From assembly GCA_014799585.1 (NCBI GenBank), contig JAAVHU010000044.1:1-8129 (forward strand): a stretch of 8,129 bases of DNA, in the 5' to 3' direction. The translations under genes and the position numbers were made by a program. The notes beneath the pieces are model-generated. The model was not told the DNA's origin, searched no databases, and saw only the letters and a list, made by a program, of their open reading frames with translations. Shown one piece after another: positions 6,293-8,129 of the stretch. Each line of letters begins with the position of its first letter. Within the stretch, counting starts at the first letter, position 1. Source of the DNA: Clostridiales bacterium (GTDB lineage Bacteria > Bacillota > Clostridia > Oscillospirales > Acutalibacteraceae).

Positions 6293-7414
6293 ATGAATAC
6301 GTATTTCAACAACATAAAAAAGAATTTCGGATTTGGCTGTATGCGATTGCCTATGCTTGATAATGATACAGTCGATTATAATGAATTTAACAAAATGATA
6401 GACTATTTCTTTGAGCAAGGCTTTAATTATTTTGATACAGCACACGGATATTTAGGTGGCAAGAGTGAAATCGCTCTTCGCGAATGCCTTGTTAAAAGAT
6501 ATCCTCGAGAAAGCTATATTCTTGTTAATAAGCTTACAACTCAATATTTTAATAAACAAGAGGATATCAGACCATTCTTTGAAAGCCAGCTTGAAATTTG
6601 TGGTGTTGATTATTTTGATTTTTACTTAATGCATGCTCAGAATGCAGAATTTTTTGAGAAATATAAAAAGTGCCGTGCTTATGAAACTGCATTTGAATTG
6701 AAAAAAGAGGGCAAGATTAAACATGTGGGCATTTCTTTTCACGACAAAGCAGATGTTCTTGATCAAATTCTTACCGAGTATCCAGAAGTTGAAGTGGTGC
6801 AAATTCAGTTTAACTATGTTGATTATGAGGATACAGGCATCGAAGGTAAAAAATGTTATGAAGTTTGCCGTAAGCATAATAAGCCTGTAATTGTTATGGA
6901 GCCTGCTAAAGGCGGTAATTTAATCAATTTGCCTGATGAAGCTCAGAAAGTTTTTGATGCACTTGGTGGCGGCAGTAATGCAAGCTATGCTATTCGTTTT
7001 ACAGCAAGCTTTGACGGCGTTATGATGGTGCTTTCAGGTATGAGCAATATGGAGCAAATGCAGGATAACCTGTCCTATATGAAAGATTTTAAACCGTTGA
7101 ATGATGAAGAATTCAATGCAATAGATAAGGTTTGCAGTATTTTTAAAGCGCAGGATCTTATTCCTTGTACGGCTTGCCGTTATTGTGTGGATGGCTGTCC
7201 CAAACAGATTGCGATACCGGATTTATTTGCTGATATGAATGCAAAAAAGACATATAAGGACTGGAACAGTGATTGGTATTATATGGTTCATACGCAAAAT
7301 GCCGGCAAGGCATCTGACTGTATTAAATGCGGAAAATGTGAAACTGCATGCCCTCAGCATTTAAAAATAAGAGAACTTCTTGGTGAAGTATCAAAAGAAT
7401 TTGATAAGGCGTAA
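6293..7414 (+). CDS. Aldo/keto reductase with two C-terminal 4Fe-4S motifs
   Basis: A 373-residue cytoplasmic oxidoreductase of the predicted aldo/keto reductase group fused to a ferredoxin-like domain (COG1453-type). The TIM-barrel part (about 8-280) keeps the AKR catalytic tetrad: D48 (FDTA), Y53 (HGY), K80 (LVNK) and H114 (YLMH). The C-terminus has two CxxCxxCxxxCP motifs, C292/C295/C298/C302 and C343/C346/C349/C353, each able to bind a 4Fe-4S cluster. The length is typical and all key residues are present. AGAGGG at 6281-6286 lies 6 bases before the ATG. These enzymes probably pass electrons between NAD(P)H or ferredoxin/flavodoxin-like carriers and a carbonyl substrate, but the substrate is unknown. 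A terminator separates it from the rubrerythrin gene, so it is its own unit. It is followed in the same frame by a flavodoxin remnant. Confidence 0.93.
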   Translation: MNTYFNNIKKNFGFGCMRLPMLDNDTVDYNEFNKMIDYFFEQGFNYFDTAHGYLGGKSEIALRECLVKRYPRESYILVNKLTTQYFNKQEDIRPFFESQLEICGVDYFDFYLMHAQNAEFFEKYKKCRAYETAFELKKEGKIKHVGISFHDKADVLDQILTEYPEVEVVQIQFNYVDYEDTGIEGKKCYEVCRKHNKPVIVMEPAKGGNLINLPDEAQKVFDALGGGSNASYAIRFTASFDGVMMVLSGMSNMEQMQDNLSYMKDFKPLNDEEFNAIDKVCSIFKAQDLIPCTACRYCVDGCPKQIAIPDLFADMNAKKTYKDWNSDWYYMVHTQNAGKASDCIKCGKCETACPQHLKIRELLGEVSKEFDKA

Positions 7415-7600
7415 TCATATAAAAAAACAATAATAATCATTCCGTTCTGCACACACGAGGGCAGTGGTCTAGGAAGCTGTGAAAGTGATTTGAAAAAAAT
7501 CTGCAAGGGTGCAAGCTTTGGGAAAGGAATTGCAATCCACGGTGCAGAAGCATTAACTTCAGAAAAGAAAGTTGCAGAATGGGCAAATAAGCAAGGGTAA
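7415..7600 (+). pseudogene. Flavodoxin C-terminal remnant (5'-truncated)
   Basis: Sixty-one codons run without interruption from directly after the aldo/keto reductase stop to TAA 7598-7600. The product reads KKTIIIIPFCTHEGSGLG, then DLKKIC, KGIAIHG and KKVAEWANKQG. This matches the C-terminal part of short clostridial flavodoxins: the GKTIxPFxTHxGSG strand and loop, then the last helix. The N-terminal ~100 residues, including the phosphate-binding loop that holds FMN, are missing. There is no ATG in the fragment and no ribosome binding site. It is in phase with the preceding gene (TAA at 7412-7414). The likely origin is a deletion that joined the end of the reductase gene region to the interior of a once-adjacent flavodoxin gene, with the A7 run at 7421-7427 near the join. 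The frame shows no inner stop, so the event may be recent. A functional product is unlikely. Confidence 0.75.
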
Positions 7601-7631
7601 ATTAGGACTATTCCTCTATATCGGATTTTTA

Positions 7632-7673
7632 ATAAAGAAAAAACCTCGGAGATTTCCGAGGTTTTTTCTTTAT
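7632..7673. terminator. Bidirectional terminator between convergent genes
   Basis: A perfect 18-bp stem pairs 7632-7649 with 7656-7673, with one more A-T pair (7650/7655) closing a 4-base loop. The core is CCTCGG/CCGAGG, flanked by an A6 run on the left and a T6 run on the right, so it ends transcripts on both strands. It serves the aldo/keto reductase unit (+) and the EEP gene (-). Confidence 0.93.
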
Positions 7674-7677
7674 ATGT

Positions 7678-8129
7678 TTATTCGGCAAGTGAAAAATCTG
7701 CCATAATTCCGTTGTGGTCACTTACATATCCGTTTGATGTATCGTCAAGCACCTTGTATTGGTCAACAATAAGCCCTTTATCGGTAAATATGAAATCAAT
7801 CGGCTTTCCTGTGTTTACATCGCCCCAAGCCTGATAAGTTGTTTTTGTTTCGGTTTCTTTAGCAACAAGCCTTGTTTCCTGAAGCACATCAGCAATTGTG
7901 TTGTAAGCAGGCATTCCCTCAAATTCATTGAAATCACCTGATAAAACGATTACTGCGTTGTAAAGAGAGCGAAGCTCGTCAATCTTATCTGCAATAACGG
8001 TTGCACCATAATCTGCAGCCTCCTCGCTTGCATTATCAAGGTGGGTATTCATATGAATATACTGTTCGCCTGTTTCATTGTTTGTAAGAAGCACCCATGT
8101 GCAAACTCTGTAACAGCCTGCTCCTTCAA
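7678..8129 (-). CDS. Second EEP-family phosphoesterase (partial, N-terminus beyond the window)
   Basis: The visible 149 C-terminal residues read off the right edge in an open frame; the first visible residues are EGAGCYRVCTWV. The GTG at 8094 is not a start, because family-like sequence continues upstream of it. Signatures of the EEP fold are present: MNTHLD (metal and catalytic His/Asp), LSGDFNEFEG, the substrate-side KPIDFIFTDKG, and a C-terminal VSDHNGIMADF with the catalytic Asp-His. The catalytic half that can be seen is intact; the N-terminal metal-binding Glu lies outside. It faces the aldo/keto reductase gene and shares its terminator. It is a different protein from the EEP gene at 99-1028, with different text around each motif. 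The substrate is unknown. Confidence 0.88.
   Translation of the reverse strand, partial: EGAGCYRVCTWVLLTNNETGEQYIHMNTHLDNASEEAADYGATVIADKIDELRSLYNAVIVLSGDFNEFEGMPAYNTIADVLQETRLVAKETETKTTYQAWGDVNTGKPIDFIFTDKGLIVDQYKVLDDTSNGYVSDHNGIMADFSLAE

Noticed and set aside
7412..7600. A functional aldo/keto reductase-flavodoxin fusion by readthrough of the TAA
   Set aside because: TAA is not a known recoding codon in this setting, and only the C-terminal part of a flavodoxin would be added, without its FMN phosphate loop.
1..8129. Mobile elements, CRISPR arrays, tRNA or rRNA genes, riboswitches
   Set aside because: I saw no transposase or integrase motifs, terminal inverted repeats, spaced repeat arrays, or RNA gene signatures. 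The intergenic spaces are short and filled by promoters, terminators and the flavodoxin remnant.

Overview
The window looks like chromosomal DNA of a low-GC, Gram-positive anaerobe, most likely a gut Clostridia (Ruminococcus/Oscillospiraceae-like). The evidence is AT-rich genes with strong AGGTG/AGGAG ribosome binding sites, sigma-A type promoters, U-tract hairpin terminators, a PerR-type Fur regulator in front of a reverse rubrerythrin, a ferredoxin-like aldo/keto reductase, and secreted proteins with Ser/Thr-rich spacers. The taxon is inferred from gene content; no rRNA or tRNA is present.

Left part (1-2040): the last codons of an unrecognised gene lead after 7 bases into a membrane-anchored or secreted endonuclease/exonuclease/phosphatase (EEP) family protein, closed by a long hairpin terminator. 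A separate promoter then drives a membrane-anchored M15-family D-Ala-D-Ala carboxypeptidase (VanY-like), which ends at a second strong terminator.

Middle (2041-5074): an FAD-dependent oxidoreductase with a C-terminal Rieske [2Fe-2S] domain is followed by a secreted or membrane-anchored transglutaminase-like protein with its own near-consensus promoter. The -10 box of that promoter overlaps the first possible ATG of the gene, so the true start is almost certainly the downstream ATG at 3614.

Right-centre (5075-6200): a perR-rubrerythrin operon. A consensus promoter (TTGACA-17-TATAAC) is overlapped by a perfect 37-bp palindrome containing a PerR-box-like core. PerR keeps all five regulatory metal ligands and both zinc CxxC pairs. 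The downstream gene is a reverse-order rubrerythrin (rubredoxin domain first), the kind of peroxide/oxygen reductase repressed by PerR in clostridia. A terminator closes the unit.

Right end (6200-8129): an aldo/keto reductase with two C-terminal 4Fe-4S motifs is followed, in the same frame after its stop, by 61 codons that look like the C-terminal end of a flavodoxin without its N-terminal FMN-binding part, a decayed gene. A bidirectional terminator separates this from a minus-strand gene, cut by the window edge, for a second EEP-family protein.

Taken together, the central and right genes (Rieske-FAD oxidoreductase, PerR, rubrerythrin, Fe-S aldo/keto reductase, flavodoxin remnant) look like an oxygen/peroxide-defence and redox neighbourhood of a strict anaerobe. 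The flanking genes encode cell-envelope or secreted hydrolases. I see no mobile element, CRISPR array or RNA gene, and no convincing wholly new system. The most interesting items are the long perfect operator palindrome and the in-frame flavodoxin remnant.
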